Positions 24,066-31,359 of a stretch of DNA of 33,701 bases are shown here, in pieces. A model generated the notes under the pieces. The model made no database searches, had not been told where the DNA came from, and saw only the letters and a list, made by a program, of their open reading frames with translations. The stretch comes from an uncultured Clostridia bacterium (GTDB lineage: Bacteria > Bacillota > Clostridia > Christensenellales > Borkfalkiaceae). The translations under genes and the position numbers were made by a program. The stretch lies in contig CAKQQY010000019.1 in the NCBI GenBank assembly GCA_934271245.1, positions 1-33,701 of the forward strand. Reading direction: 5' to 3'. Numbering within the stretch: the first letter of the stretch is position 1; each line of letters begins with the position of its first letter.

Positions 24066-24527
24066 ATGAAGTACTTATCAAAAAACTGGTTTTTACAAAT
24101 GAAAAGTTTATCGGCAGAAGATTTACAAGCGAAGCAATCCGACGCGGCGTACGAAGCGACTTGCGAAAAAATTGCAATGTTAGAAGAAATCGGAAAAACA
24201 GCGATAAGGCAAACCGAGTCGGCTGAGCAAAAACTTGCCGTATATTGCGATTTAGAAACGTTTTACGGCTGTCCGCTTTCAGTTACGGGTAAAAGTAACG
24301 GCGATTACACCATAAACTTCGCCGACGGGAAAAAAATAGTAATCGATTCCGCTACGGAAAAGGAAAACGAACTTCCCGAAAACTGTTCGGGTTTAACTCT
24401 TTCGGCAGCCGAACTTTATTACGAAAACGATCTTTTCGAATTACATACTATTTTTAAGAATAACGAAAAAGAAGAAAACGAGTATTCCTGTTTAACGGTA
24501 GAAGGTACTTCGGTTAAAGTATTGTAA
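24066..24527 (+). CDS. Uncharacterised 153-residue soluble protein
   Basis: GGAGG (24052-24056) lies nine bases before the ATG. The first part (residues 1-60), MKYLSKNWFLQMKSL then a Glu/Ala/Lys-rich helix, resembles the start of DUF4085-type proteins, which begin MKYF/L-x-K-x-W. The rest (about 65-153) alternates beta-like stretches with acidic loops, including NGDYTINFADGKKIVI and LYYENDLFELHTIF. No catalytic motif, signal peptide or membrane segment is visible. It stands alone, with its own promoter and hairpins downstream, between rnpB and the jag end of the rpmH operon. Function unknown; the DUF4085 resemblance covers mainly the first 15 residues and is only tentative. Confidence 0.75.
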   Translation: MKYLSKNWFLQMKSLSAEDLQAKQSDAAYEATCEKIAMLEEIGKTAIRQTESAEQKLAVYCDLETFYGCPLSVTGKSNGDYTINFADGKKIVIDSATEKENELPENCSGLTLSAAELYYENDLFELHTIFKNNEKEENEYSCLTVEGTSVKVL

Positions 24528-24543
24528 TTTTCTTTTGCCGTAC

Positions 24544-24580
24544 ACCCGTCGCTTTATTCAAAAGATGAAAGCGGCGGGGT
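24544..24580 (+). terminator. Hairpin after the 153-residue protein gene
   Basis: ACCCGTCGCTTT (24544-24555) pairs with AAAGCGGCGGGGT (24568-24580) with one bulge, followed by ATAATTTT. Probable intrinsic terminator 17 bases after the stop. Confidence 0.65.
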
Positions 24581-24742
24581 ATAATTTTAAGTATTGCTTT
24601 TAATTAAAAATTAACTATTGTTTAGCCGTGCAATTCGTTATTGCAATCGGTTAGGGTAAAAAATTATCGCTTTTACGATAGTTTAAAATTATACTTTTTA
24701 TAAATTTTAACCTTGAAACGAAAATTTTTAATTTAAAAGTTA

Positions 24743-24772
24743 ACGCCCCCGCTTAAAAATAAGCGGGGGCGT
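24743..24772 (-). terminator. Terminator of the rpmH-jag operon
   Basis: ACGCCCCCGCTTA (24743-24755) and TAAGCGGGGGCGT (24760-24772) form a perfect 13-bp stem with an AAAA loop. On the minus strand TAACTTTTAAA follows, 36 bases past jag. It shows that mnmE and mnmG, which often follow jag, are not part of this operon. Confidence 0.85.
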
Positions 24773-24807
24773 GGTTTTCAAATTTCGTTAGTGGATTTTA
24801 ATTTTAA

Positions 24808-25641
24808 TTAAATATTATCCTTGAAACTGTTGCCGAGATAGGTTCCGAATCCCGAAGACGGTTTTCTTTTAGGCTGATCTGCGGTAAATCCGCTTTTTCT
24901 TCTGCCGTTATTTCTTCCGCCGCGACGTCTGTCGTTATCTTTATCGAATCTCTTTAAGCCGTTTCTTCTGCCGCCGTCAGAACGTCTTTCTCCGCTCTTT
25001 CTGCCTGCGTTGTAGGGGGTAGAGTTTTCGTCTTTGTCGTTAGGGATTATAAGAACGTATCTGTTAGGTTCTTTACCTTCGCTGGAAGTGGTAACCGTTT
25101 CGCTGCCGGCAAGCGCGGTATGAATAATTCTTCTTTCATACGGCGACATAGGTTCCAACATAACTTCTCTTCTCATTTCCGTCGCTTTCGCTTCGAGTTT
25201 GTGCGCGAGAGAAATAAGAGTGTCGTTTCTTTTAACTCTGTAACCTTCGCAATCGACGACTACCTTTTTATAGTCTTTACCGCCTATATTCGCGATAGCG
25301 CCCGCAATGGTCTGAATAGCGTCTAAAACTTCGCCGCGATAACCGATAACCGAAGAAGAATTTTCTGCGATAATGTTAATCGTGCTTTCGGGAGCGTCTT
25401 CAACGACTTCCGCTTTTGCAACGACGTCCATAAAATCCAGAATACCTTGTACGACTTCCGCCGCTTTTTCTAATCCGCAAGTTTTCTTTTCAACGTCAAC
25501 TACCGCAGGACTTTTTAATTTTCCGAAAATTCCTTTAACCGGTTCTTCCAGAACCTTAATAACCGCGTCTTCTGCCGAAATACCTAATTCTTTAAGACCG
25601 GCTTCGGTGGCTTCTTCCACCGTTTTACCTGTAAATTTCAT
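24808..25641 (-). CDS. jag: Jag/KhpB-type RNA-binding protein
   Basis: The 277-residue protein has the Jag N-terminal domain (residues 1-55: MKFTGKTVEEATEAGLKELG and GIFGKLKSP). A KH domain with the loop VIGYRGEVLDAIQ follows, near residues 97-109, and then an R3H domain with the motif SPYERRIIHTAL. The C-terminal tail (about 210-277) is rich in Arg, Gly and Lys (GGRRNG, RRGGRNNGRRKSG) and is probably disordered and RNA-binding. Jag/KhpB proteins bind mRNAs and sRNAs and influence cell division and sporulation; in B. subtilis jag is the SpoIIIJ-associated gene. GAGGAGG precedes the ATG. It is the last gene of the rpmH-rnpA-yidD-yidC-jag operon, 29 bases after yidC. The Arg/Gly tail is unusually long for the family. 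Confidence 0.95.
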   Translation of the reverse strand: MKFTGKTVEEATEAGLKELGISAEDAVIKVLEEPVKGIFGKLKSPAVVDVEKKTCGLEKAAEVVQGILDFMDVVAKAEVVEDAPESTINIIAENSSSVIGYRGEVLDAIQTIAGAIANIGGKDYKKVVVDCEGYRVKRNDTLISLAHKLEAKATEMRREVMLEPMSPYERRIIHTALAGSETVTTSSEGKEPNRYVLIIPNDKDENSTPYNAGRKSGERRSDGGRRNGLKRFDKDNDRRRGGRNNGRRKSGFTADQPKRKPSSGFGTYLGNSFKDNI

Positions 25642-25670
25642 TATATAACCTCCTCACCCGTGGGTGGATA

Positions 25671-27215
25671 TTACTTTTTGTCGCCTTTTTTCTTGGTAAT
25701 AATGCTACCGTTAATAAAGTCTGCTTTTTTCTGCGCGGGTTTGGTAGCGACAGGCTCTTTGCTTTCTTCTTTGTCGTAAACCCTTCCTCTTATAACTTCG
25801 TTGTTTGCTTTGGGTTTACCGTATTTTTTATCAGTATAAAGGTTGATAAGCAGGGTAGTGCCGATACTTATCAACGAACTTACTATAATGTAAACGGAGA
25901 ACGCCGCGGTATACATAAACGCGAACGCCGCCATCATAATAGGCATCATCCACATCATCATTTTCTGCGTCTGCATGCCTTGTCCGTCAACCGTCTGCAA
26001 TTCCATAGAAGCCTTCTGACTCTTAGTCATAATAAACTGCATTAAGAAAGTAATTGCGGCGGTTAAAATCGGCAATATATAATAGCCGTTGGGAGCGGAT
26101 TTTTCTTCCGTTAAGTTCTTCGTAAGAATATTGTACGCTTCTTCGCCGGGGAGAACATAAGTATCTCCGTAACAACTTGAACAACTCGCGCAACCGCCCG
26201 AAGTTCCGTTAGCCTTAAACGAATCGTAACTTTCAACGGGGTTAGCCTTTGCGCCGTCTCTTATCCATATGTTTTTAACCCATAAGAAACTCTTGGGGGT
26301 TTCGCGGAAAGTTTTCGCCGCCATCGTAGAACCTACGTCCTGCAAAAATGCCAGACCGGAATCGACGGGAGGTGTTTCACCGCCTTCGTCTCCGCTTCCT
26401 TCTTCCGTTTTACCAACGCTGAGAGCATCCGTCCCTGCGGTTAAAACGAAAGTTTCGCCCTTACTGTTTTTAAGGTTGTTGTTATATTCGTTTTTAACGC
26501 CGTCAACCAACTTCGCTTTGTTGATAAAGTAAGTTTCGCTGCCCCATTCGATACCTTCGGCTGTAATATTGTAGTTTTTAAGAACGACGATATACGCGTT
26601 ACCGGTCGTAACGTACATTTTTCCTTCGGTACCGTCCAGAATATCTTCAACGGTGATGTTGGTCGGTTTTTCTATCGAAGTATCTTTTAACTTTTCGTAA
26701 TCGATAACGAGTTTGTTATTTTCTACTTTGATATACTCTTCGTCGTGTTCGATACCGTAATAGATAACGTTATTATAAGAAACGCTCATATCGTAAAAAT
26801 ATTTAACGTTCTGATAATGCGAATAAGAAGTAAACGCGCCGATAGCGAAAATAAAAATAACCAGCGTGATTATAGAAGGAAGGCAGGACCCGAAAGTCGA
26901 ATAGCCGTTCTTTTTATAAAGAGCCATCATTTTTTGCTGATAAAGATTTTTATCGTTAGCGTATTGTTTCTGTAATTTTTCGAGTTCGCCTCTCATTTCT
27001 TCCATTTTAATGGAATTTTTACGCATGGATACGCGCGAGAAGAAGTCGAAAGGTAAAGTGATAAGTTTAAGAATAAGGGTAAAAAGAATAACGCCTACAG
27101 CGATAGAAGAAGTAAGGTTAATAAGCCAGTTAATTATAACGACTAAAAAATTACCCATTGCGGGTTCGGCAAAGTTAATATTGCCGATTCCCACCAACTG
27201 TGTTATATCTATCAT
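25671..27215 (-). CDS. yidC: Membrane protein insertase YidC/Oxa1 with large extracytoplasmic insertion
   Basis: YidC inserts and folds membrane proteins, alone or with SecYEG. Residues 30-56 form the first core helix (IAVGVILFTLILKLITLPF). Lys50 sits where the functional groove arginine is usual; lysine is a conservative replacement. The cytoplasmic hairpin (about 65-100) is a Met/Lys/Gln-rich coiled coil. The second core helix is at about 113-130. Residues 135-375 form an extra domain absent from standard Firmicute YidC of 250-280 residues. It is mostly polar with beta-like stretches, a Gly/Glu-rich linker (270-285), and ends with a GGCASCSSC cluster (340-348) after the conserved FLWVKNIWIRD. 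Three further helices (about 380-460) complete the fold. There is no lipobox. yidC has no clear ribosome binding site and starts one base after the yidD stop, so it is translationally coupled. Confidence 0.94.
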   Translation of the reverse strand: MIDITQLVGIGNINFAEPAMGNFLVVIINWLINLTSSIAVGVILFTLILKLITLPFDFFSRVSMRKNSIKMEEMRGELEKLQKQYANDKNLYQQKMMALYKKNGYSTFGSCLPSIITLVIFIFAIGAFTSYSHYQNVKYFYDMSVSYNNVIYYGIEHDEEYIKVENNKLVIDYEKLKDTSIEKPTNITVEDILDGTEGKMYVTTGNAYIVVLKNYNITAEGIEWGSETYFINKAKLVDGVKNEYNNNLKNSKGETFVLTAGTDALSVGKTEEGSGDEGGETPPVDSGLAFLQDVGSTMAAKTFRETPKSFLWVKNIWIRDGAKANPVESYDSFKANGTSGGCASCSSCYGDTYVLPGEEAYNILTKNLTEEKSAPNGYYILPILTAAITFLMQFIMTKSQKASMELQTVDGQGMQTQKMMMWMMPIMMAAFAFMYTAAFSVYIIVSSLISIGTTLLINLYTDKKYGKPKANNEVIRGRVYDKEESKEPVATKPAQKKADFINGSIITKKKGDKK

Positions 27216-27216
27216 T

Positions 27217-27450
27217 TTAATATACCCATTTTATAACGCTTTTTTTATCGGGAACTTTATCGAAGCCCCCTTTGGACCAGGGATTACAACGTAAAATACG
27301 CCATATTCCCAATAAAACGCCGTAAAAGAAGCCGTGTTTTATAATGGCTTCTTTCGTATACTGGGAACACGACGGTATATACTTACAATTCTTTTCAGAA
27401 AGATATTTTTGATAAAATGTGATTAATTTAAGACTTAAAAATTTTAACAT
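27217..27450 (-). CDS. yidD: Membrane protein insertion efficiency factor YidD
   Basis: A 77-residue member of the YidD family, believed to assist membrane protein insertion with YidC. The hallmark CKYIPSCSQYTKEAIIKHG (residues 22-40), with the two conserved cysteines, and RILRCNPWSKGGFDKVP (51-67) are both present. An amphipathic N-terminal helix precedes them. It starts 4 bases after the rnpA stop and ends one base before the yidC ATG, so it sits in a tightly coupled cluster. No separate ribosome binding site is visible. Confidence 0.96.
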   Translation of the reverse strand: MLKFLSLKLITFYQKYLSEKNCKYIPSCSQYTKEAIIKHGFFYGVLLGIWRILRCNPWSKGGFDKVPDKKSVIKWVY

Positions 27451-27454
27451 TACG

Positions 27455-27775
27455 TTAAATTATGCCGCACTTTTTAAAAACGTAACCCATATCTTTTTTA
27501 TAGGTATCCGTCGGCAATTCTTTATCGGAAACTCTCGGAATAAAAACGAAATAGAAGTTTTTTGATATATACGGAATAAAACTTCTGAAAGATTCCCTTA
27601 AAACTCTTTTTAATCTGTTTCTTTTTACGCTGCAACCGTGTTTTTTACCGACTGCAAACCCTGCTTTTAATTCATCCGATTCTATATAAACCATAGTCAG
27701 GCTGCCGGAATATACTTTTTTACCTTTCTTAAAAACAAGGTTAAAATCTTTTTCTTTCTTTAATCTGTAATCCAA
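27455..27775 (-). CDS. rnpA: RNase P protein component
   Basis: A 106-residue basic protein that assists the RNase P RNA in binding pre-tRNA leader sequences. It shows the family pattern: RLKKEKDFNLVFKKGKKV at the start, GFAVGKKHGCSVKRNRLKR (RNR motif) and LRESFRSF. The start codon appears to be TTG at 27775 with no obvious ribosome binding site, 12 bases after rpmH, so coupling to rpmH is likely. Its RNA partner is encoded 4 kb away on the other strand. Confidence 0.96.
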   Translation of the reverse strand: MDYRLKKEKDFNLVFKKGKKVYSGSLTMVYIESDELKAGFAVGKKHGCSVKRNRLKRVLRESFRSFIPYISKNFYFVFIPRVSDKELPTDTYKKDMGYVFKKCGII

Positions 27776-27787
27776 TTTTTTTAACCG

Positions 27788-27922
27788 TTAAGCGGAAAGT
27801 TTATGACGACCTTTGTTTCTGCGTCTTTTCAAAACGTTTCTGCCCGATTTGGTCATCATTCTTTTTCTGAAACCGTGTACTTTACTTCTCTGTCTCTTTT
27901 TGGGTTGATAAGTTTGTTTCAT
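27788..27922 (-). CDS. rpmH: 50S ribosomal protein L34
   Basis: The 44-residue reading frame encodes MKQTYQPKKRQRSKVHGF followed by RKRMMTKSGRNVLKRRR, the invariant core of L34, and ends in KGRHKLSA. The start ATG lies behind AAGGAGA. L34 is a small, highly basic protein of the large ribosomal subunit and the usual marker of the bacterial origin region. It is the first gene of the five-gene minus-strand operon and follows dnaN by 82 bases. Confidence 0.97.
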   Translation of the reverse strand: MKQTYQPKKRQRSKVHGFRKRMMTKSGRNVLKRRRNKGRHKLSA

Positions 27923-27970
27923 TTTTATTTCTCCTTAAAAATAAGTTATTTTTGTAATAATTACTATTGT

Positions 27971-27999
27971 ATTTTATAAATTTTAACCTTTTTTGTCAA
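27971..27999 (-). promoter_or_regulatory. Promoter of the rpmH-jag operon
   Basis: On the minus strand a perfect TTGACA (27999-27994), 17 bases and TAAAAT (27976-27971), immediately past the dnaN stop. This is the strongest promoter in the window by eye and fits a ribosomal protein gene. Confidence 0.85.
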
Positions 28000-28004
28000 T
28001 CAAA

Positions 28005-29105
28005 TTACGCGTTTATTCTTACGGGAAGCACTAAATATAAGAAATCTTCGTCGCCGACCGCTCTCATAATGCAAGGATCTATCGACGTATTGAAATTCAT
28101 CGTGATAAAGTCGTCGTTTATAATTTTAAGATATTCCGAAATATATTTTCCGTTAAACGCTATAACTATGTCTTTTCCGGTTAAATTTATGTTTATGCTT
28201 TCGTTTACGTTACCGACTTCGGATTTAGCCGAAACGTACATAAAATTATCTCTCACGTCGAGTTTGATTATGTTGAATCTGTCGTTTCTGGCAACTATCG
28301 ACGCTCTTTCGATACTGTTTAACAGGGCTTGTTTATTAACCGTCAGAGTGTTAGCGAAAGAAGTGGGGATAATGTGGCTGTATTTAACGAATTCGCCTTC
28401 GATAAGTCTTGATATAAGGGTAGTGTCGCCGATCTCGATAAACAAACAGTTGTCTTTCAATATAACTTTTATGTTTTCGTCTTCCTTATCGAAAAGTCTT
28501 TCGATTTCGGAAAGGGTACGGGAAGGTATAACTACCTTAAAATCGCCGCTCGAAACCACTTCCTTTTTTATAACCGCCATACGGAACCCGTCTAACGCTA
28601 CGGAAGTTAAAACGTTATCTTTAACTTCGAAAAGGCAGCCTTTTAAAATAGGTCTGGAATCGTCCGTAGCGCAGGCGAACACTGTTTTGTCTATTATCTT
28701 TTTAAGCGCGCCCTGAGTCGTTTCGAAATAATCGCCTTCCGATTCTTTTTCTATTTTAGGATAGTTATCGACGGGGAACACCTGCAATTCGCTTTCGGAA
28801 TCGGAATATTTTATTTCAAGTTGTCCGTCGTCAAGTCTACAAAGTTCGACCTGTTCTTTTTCCAACTTTTTAGCAAACTCCACGAAGTATTTGCCTACTA
28901 CGACCGTTTCGCCTTCCATTAAAACTTCGGCTTTGATTTTCTTTTCTATGGTTAATTCCATATCGGTCGCAAGTAAGGTTAAAGAATCTCCTTTCGCGGT
29001 AATTTTTATACCTTCAAGCACGGGGTTTGCGGATTTTACGCTTAGCGCTTTGCTAACTTTTAATACCGCGTCGGATAAATCCAGACCGTCGCAAATCAAC
29101 TTCAT
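28005..29105 (-). CDS. dnaN: DNA polymerase III sliding clamp (beta subunit)
   Basis: The 366-residue clamp encircles DNA and holds polymerase III to the template. The three-fold repeated clamp architecture is visible: MKLICDGLDLSDAVLKVSKAL opens domain 1, FACATDDSRPILKGCLFEV marks the second domain and the C-terminus YLVLPVRINA matches the usual YLxxPxR ending, which forms part of the partner-binding groove. Length is normal. GAGAGGTG precedes the ATG. The gene points away from the candidate origin and toward rpmH; in most Firmicutes dnaA lies immediately upstream of dnaN, but here the upstream DNA is non-coding and no dnaA is present. Confidence 0.97.
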   Translation of the reverse strand: MKLICDGLDLSDAVLKVSKALSVKSANPVLEGIKITAKGDSLTLLATDMELTIEKKIKAEVLMEGETVVVGKYFVEFAKKLEKEQVELCRLDDGQLEIKYSDSESELQVFPVDNYPKIEKESEGDYFETTQGALKKIIDKTVFACATDDSRPILKGCLFEVKDNVLTSVALDGFRMAVIKKEVVSSGDFKVVIPSRTLSEIERLFDKEDENIKVILKDNCLFIEIGDTTLISRLIEGEFVKYSHIIPTSFANTLTVNKQALLNSIERASIVARNDRFNIIKLDVRDNFMYVSAKSEVGNVNESININLTGKDIVIAFNGKYISEYLKIINDDFITMNFNTSIDPCIMRAVGDEDFLYLVLPVRINA

Positions 29106-29144
29106 ATATTCACCTCTCGGAATTTTATTTTAAAGCACAGATAC

Positions 29145-29173
29145 ATTATATATTAAAGAAATTAAAAAATCAA
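29145..29173 (-). promoter_or_regulatory. Promoter of dnaN
   Basis: On the minus strand TTGATT (29173-29168), 17 bases and TATAAT (29150-29145), about 40 bases before the dnaN start. It shows that dnaN is not expressed from a dnaA promoter here. Confidence 0.7.
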
Positions 29174-29628
29174 GGTTTATAGGGCAACATTTTTAACCTT
29201 TTAGGGGAAAGAAAAAAATCTTTTTCCGTTTGTTAGTTTATTTATTATTTAAACTTTAAAATCGGTATTATTAGTAGTAAGGCGTTTATATGTTGATAAA
29301 CTTTTTCGGCAAGATTTTAACTGACTTTTTAATGTGTTTAAATTGTAGAATTTACGGTAATAAAATGTTGAAATGTGGAATTTTTTTTGTGGAATTATAT
29401 TTTTGAAAAAGGGAATTCATAAAACGAAAAAGCAAATACGAAGAAAAAAAAGGTTGTCCACAATTCCACGTGGAATTTTATATTTGTGGAAAAGTTAAGG
29501 TTAATAAAAAAATGTATTGTTAATTACGATGTTTTATGATACAATAAATAAAAAGAAAGATTAAAAACGGAAAAAATTATCCACCGGTTGTAGATAAGTA
29601 AACCGCTTAGGGCGGAGTAAAAAAGGTT
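29174..29628. other. oriC: Candidate chromosomal replication origin (oriC)
   Basis: A 450-bp non-coding AT-rich region between divergent dnaN and rsmG. DnaA-box-like 9-mers: TTGTCCACA (29454-29462), TTATCCACC (29577-29585) and, on the other strand, TTTTCCACA (29493-29485). Two weaker AATTCCACA copies lie on the minus strand at 29382-29374 and 29396-29388. TATTATTAGTAGTAA (29266-29280), a run of TAN triplets, resembles the DnaA-trio opening element. The stretch 29221-29260 is AT-only over long parts and could be the unwinding element. Flanking dnaN and rsmG and the nearby rpmH cluster fit an origin. The boxes are imperfect, so confidence is moderate. Confidence 0.7.
29462..29477. promoter_or_regulatory. 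16-bp CACGTG palindrome in the candidate origin (parS-like)
   Basis: AATTCCACGTGGAATT is a perfect palindrome that shares its CACGTG centre and adjacent T, C and A positions with parS site 3, but differs in the outer arms. Its first base is also the last base of the DnaA box TTGTCCACA. Confidence 0.5.
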
Positions 29629-30318
29629 ATGGAACACGTAAAAGAGTTGTTTAATAAATACGGAATAGAATTATCGGATATTCAGGCGGAAAAGTTCGGT
29701 CTTTATTATAATCTGCTCATAGAATATAACGAAAAATTCAACATTACTTCCGTTACTGAAGAGAAAGAAGTTTATATAAAGCATTTTATCGACAGCGTTA
29801 TAGGAATAAAGTTTATAGATAAAGGCAATCTTATAGATATAGGTTCGGGCGGAGGATTTCCTTTGGTTCCGATAAAAATAATGAAAGAAGATTTGTCCGT
29901 CACGGCTGTGGAATCCACCGGGAAAAAATGTGAATTTCTCGAAGTTCTCGGCGAAAAATTAGGGTTTAAGAATTTTACCGTATTAAACGGAAGAGCGGAA
30001 GATTTTTCCAAAACGGCTGCGTATAGGGAAAAGTTCGATTACTGCACGTCGAGAGCGGTGGCGAGATACAACACTTTGTGCGAATATTGTATTCCGTTCG
30101 TTAAAAAAGGAGGACTTTTCATAGCGTATAAAGGGGACGCCGACGAAGAAGTTAAAGAAAGCGAAAACGCGTTAAACGTTCTCGGTTGTAAAATAAAAGA
30201 AAAATACGATTTTTTACTCGAAGACGCGAAAAGAAGTCTTATAATAGCGGAAAAAAGTAAAAACACTCCCGAAAAGTACCCCAGGGGACACGGAAAGGAG
30301 AGAAAAAATCCGCTGTGA
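29629..30318 (+). CDS. rsmG: 16S rRNA (guanine527-N7)-methyltransferase RsmG
   Basis: The 229-residue enzyme methylates G527 of 16S rRNA using S-adenosylmethionine; its loss gives low-level streptomycin resistance in other bacteria. The family N-terminus YYNLLIEYNEKFNITSVTE, the SAM-binding loop LIDIGSGGGFPLVPIKI (about residues 65-81) and the downstream TSRAVARYNTLCEYCIPF with PRGHGKERKNPL at the end are all clear. GGAG sits 11 bases before the ATG. In typical Firmicutes rsmG precedes parAB; here it instead faces dnaN across the candidate origin. It overlaps the next gene by four bases (GTGA). Confidence 0.96.
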   Translation: MEHVKELFNKYGIELSDIQAEKFGLYYNLLIEYNEKFNITSVTEEKEVYIKHFIDSVIGIKFIDKGNLIDIGSGGGFPLVPIKIMKEDLSVTAVESTGKKCEFLEVLGEKLGFKNFTVLNGRAEDFSKTAAYREKFDYCTSRAVARYNTLCEYCIPFVKKGGLFIAYKGDADEEVKESENALNVLGCKIKEKYDFLLEDAKRSLIIAEKSKNTPEKYPRGHGKERKNPL

Positions 30319-30785
30319 AAGAATTTATGATAAACCCCGCGAAAACCTGCGCCGTTACCGGACACAGAATAATTTTCGACTTAGACAGGGATAAATTAAA
30401 ACAAACCTTTATAAATATAATACAAGACGGGTACGACACTTTTTTAGACGGGTTTGCCGTGGGATTCGATACCGTTTGTTTCGATATTCTTACCGAAATA
30501 AAAAAGGAAAAGGATATTAAAATAATAGGGTGCCTGCCATGTATAAATCAAAGCGAAAAATTTAATTTGTCGCAAAAAGCGAAATATAACGAAATGCTCG
30601 CTTCCGCCGACGAAATAATTTACGTTACGGAAAAATTTTATACGCCCGACTGCATGATGAAAAGAAACAAGTTTATGGTGGATAGATGTTCTTTGGTTTT
30701 AGCGTATTTAAGAAGAAATTCGGGCGGAACTTATAAAACGGTTTTATACGCGGACGAAAAAGGTATCGCGGTAGAAAAAATATAA
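30315..30785 (+). CDS. SLOG-family protein related to YoqJ/YpsA (DUF1273)
   Basis: A 156-residue Rossmann-like SLOG protein: it opens with CAVTGHRIIFDLDRDKL (near residues 12-28), followed by a glycine-containing GFAVGFDTVCFDIL segment and a later ADEIIYVTEKFY strand. The conserved GHR and G-x-x-x-G-x-D features are those of the DUF1273/YpsA group, whose members are proposed to bind nucleotide-like ligands; B. subtilis YpsA affects cell division but its ligand is unknown. The start is taken as GTG at 30315, overlapping rsmG; AAGGAG lies 14 bases before it. An ATG at 30327 is a weaker alternative. Co-transcription with rsmG and the downstream cyclophilin is likely. Confidence 0.85.
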   Translation: MKEFMINPAKTCAVTGHRIIFDLDRDKLKQTFINIIQDGYDTFLDGFAVGFDTVCFDILTEIKKEKDIKIIGCLPCINQSEKFNLSQKAKYNEMLASADEIIYVTEKFYTPDCMMKRNKFMVDRCSLVLAYLRRNSGGTYKTVLYADEKGIAVEKI

Positions 30786-30796
30786 AGGAGAGTATT

Positions 30797-31309
30797 ATGG
30801 AAAAAATCAGAATAACATTAAAAGACGGAAGAAATATCGATTTGGAACTTTTTTCGGATAAGGCGCCCGAAACGGTAAAAAATTTTCTTAAATACGTTGA
30901 CGACGGTTATTATAGCGGCACTTGTTTCCACAGAGTAATACCCGGCTTTATGATTCAGGGCGGCGGCTTTACCGACGACGAACCCGGTATTAAAGAAAAA
31001 GGTAAAAATTATTCGCCGATTAAAGGGGAATTTATAAGCAACGGCGTAAATAACACGGTAAAACACCTTACCGGCGTTATAAGCATGGCGAGAACTTTTA
31101 TTAAAGATTCCGCTACCAGTCAGTTTTTTATCTGCGTTACCGATTGTCCGCATTTAGACGGCGAATACGCGGCGTTCGGAAAAACCGTCGACGAAGAAAG
31201 CGCGAAAGTGGCAAAAAACATAAGCGAAGTTAAAACTCATTCCTGGCGCGGTTACGACGATATTCCCGACGACCCCGTAGTAATAAAATCGATAACGAGG
31301 ATAGAATAA
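30797..31309 (+). CDS. Peptidyl-prolyl cis-trans isomerase, cyclophilin type
   Basis: A 170-residue cytoplasmic cyclophilin that catalyses proline cis-trans isomerisation during folding. The diagnostic segment YYSGTCFHRVIPGFMIQGGGF contains the active-site Arg of FHRVI and the Gln-Gly pair; SMAR, SATSQFFICV and LDGEYAAFGKTV are also present. There is no signal peptide. The C-terminus adds a WRGYDDIPDDPVVIKSI segment typical of bacterial short cyclophilins. AAGGAGAG precedes the ATG, 11 bases after the SLOG gene, so it is the third gene of the rsmG unit. Confidence 0.95.
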   Translation: MEKIRITLKDGRNIDLELFSDKAPETVKNFLKYVDDGYYSGTCFHRVIPGFMIQGGGFTDDEPGIKEKGKNYSPIKGEFISNGVNNTVKHLTGVISMARTFIKDSATSQFFICVTDCPHLDGEYAAFGKTVDEESAKVAKNISEVKTHSWRGYDDIPDDPVVIKSITRIE

Positions 31310-31359
31310 TTTAATGGTTTTAAGCCGCAAAGGAAAATAACCCGATGAAAAGTAATCGC

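Noticed and set aside
27967..28716. 249-codon plus-strand frame
   Set aside because: Antisense to dnaN, whose identity is certain; it also runs over the rpmH promoter.
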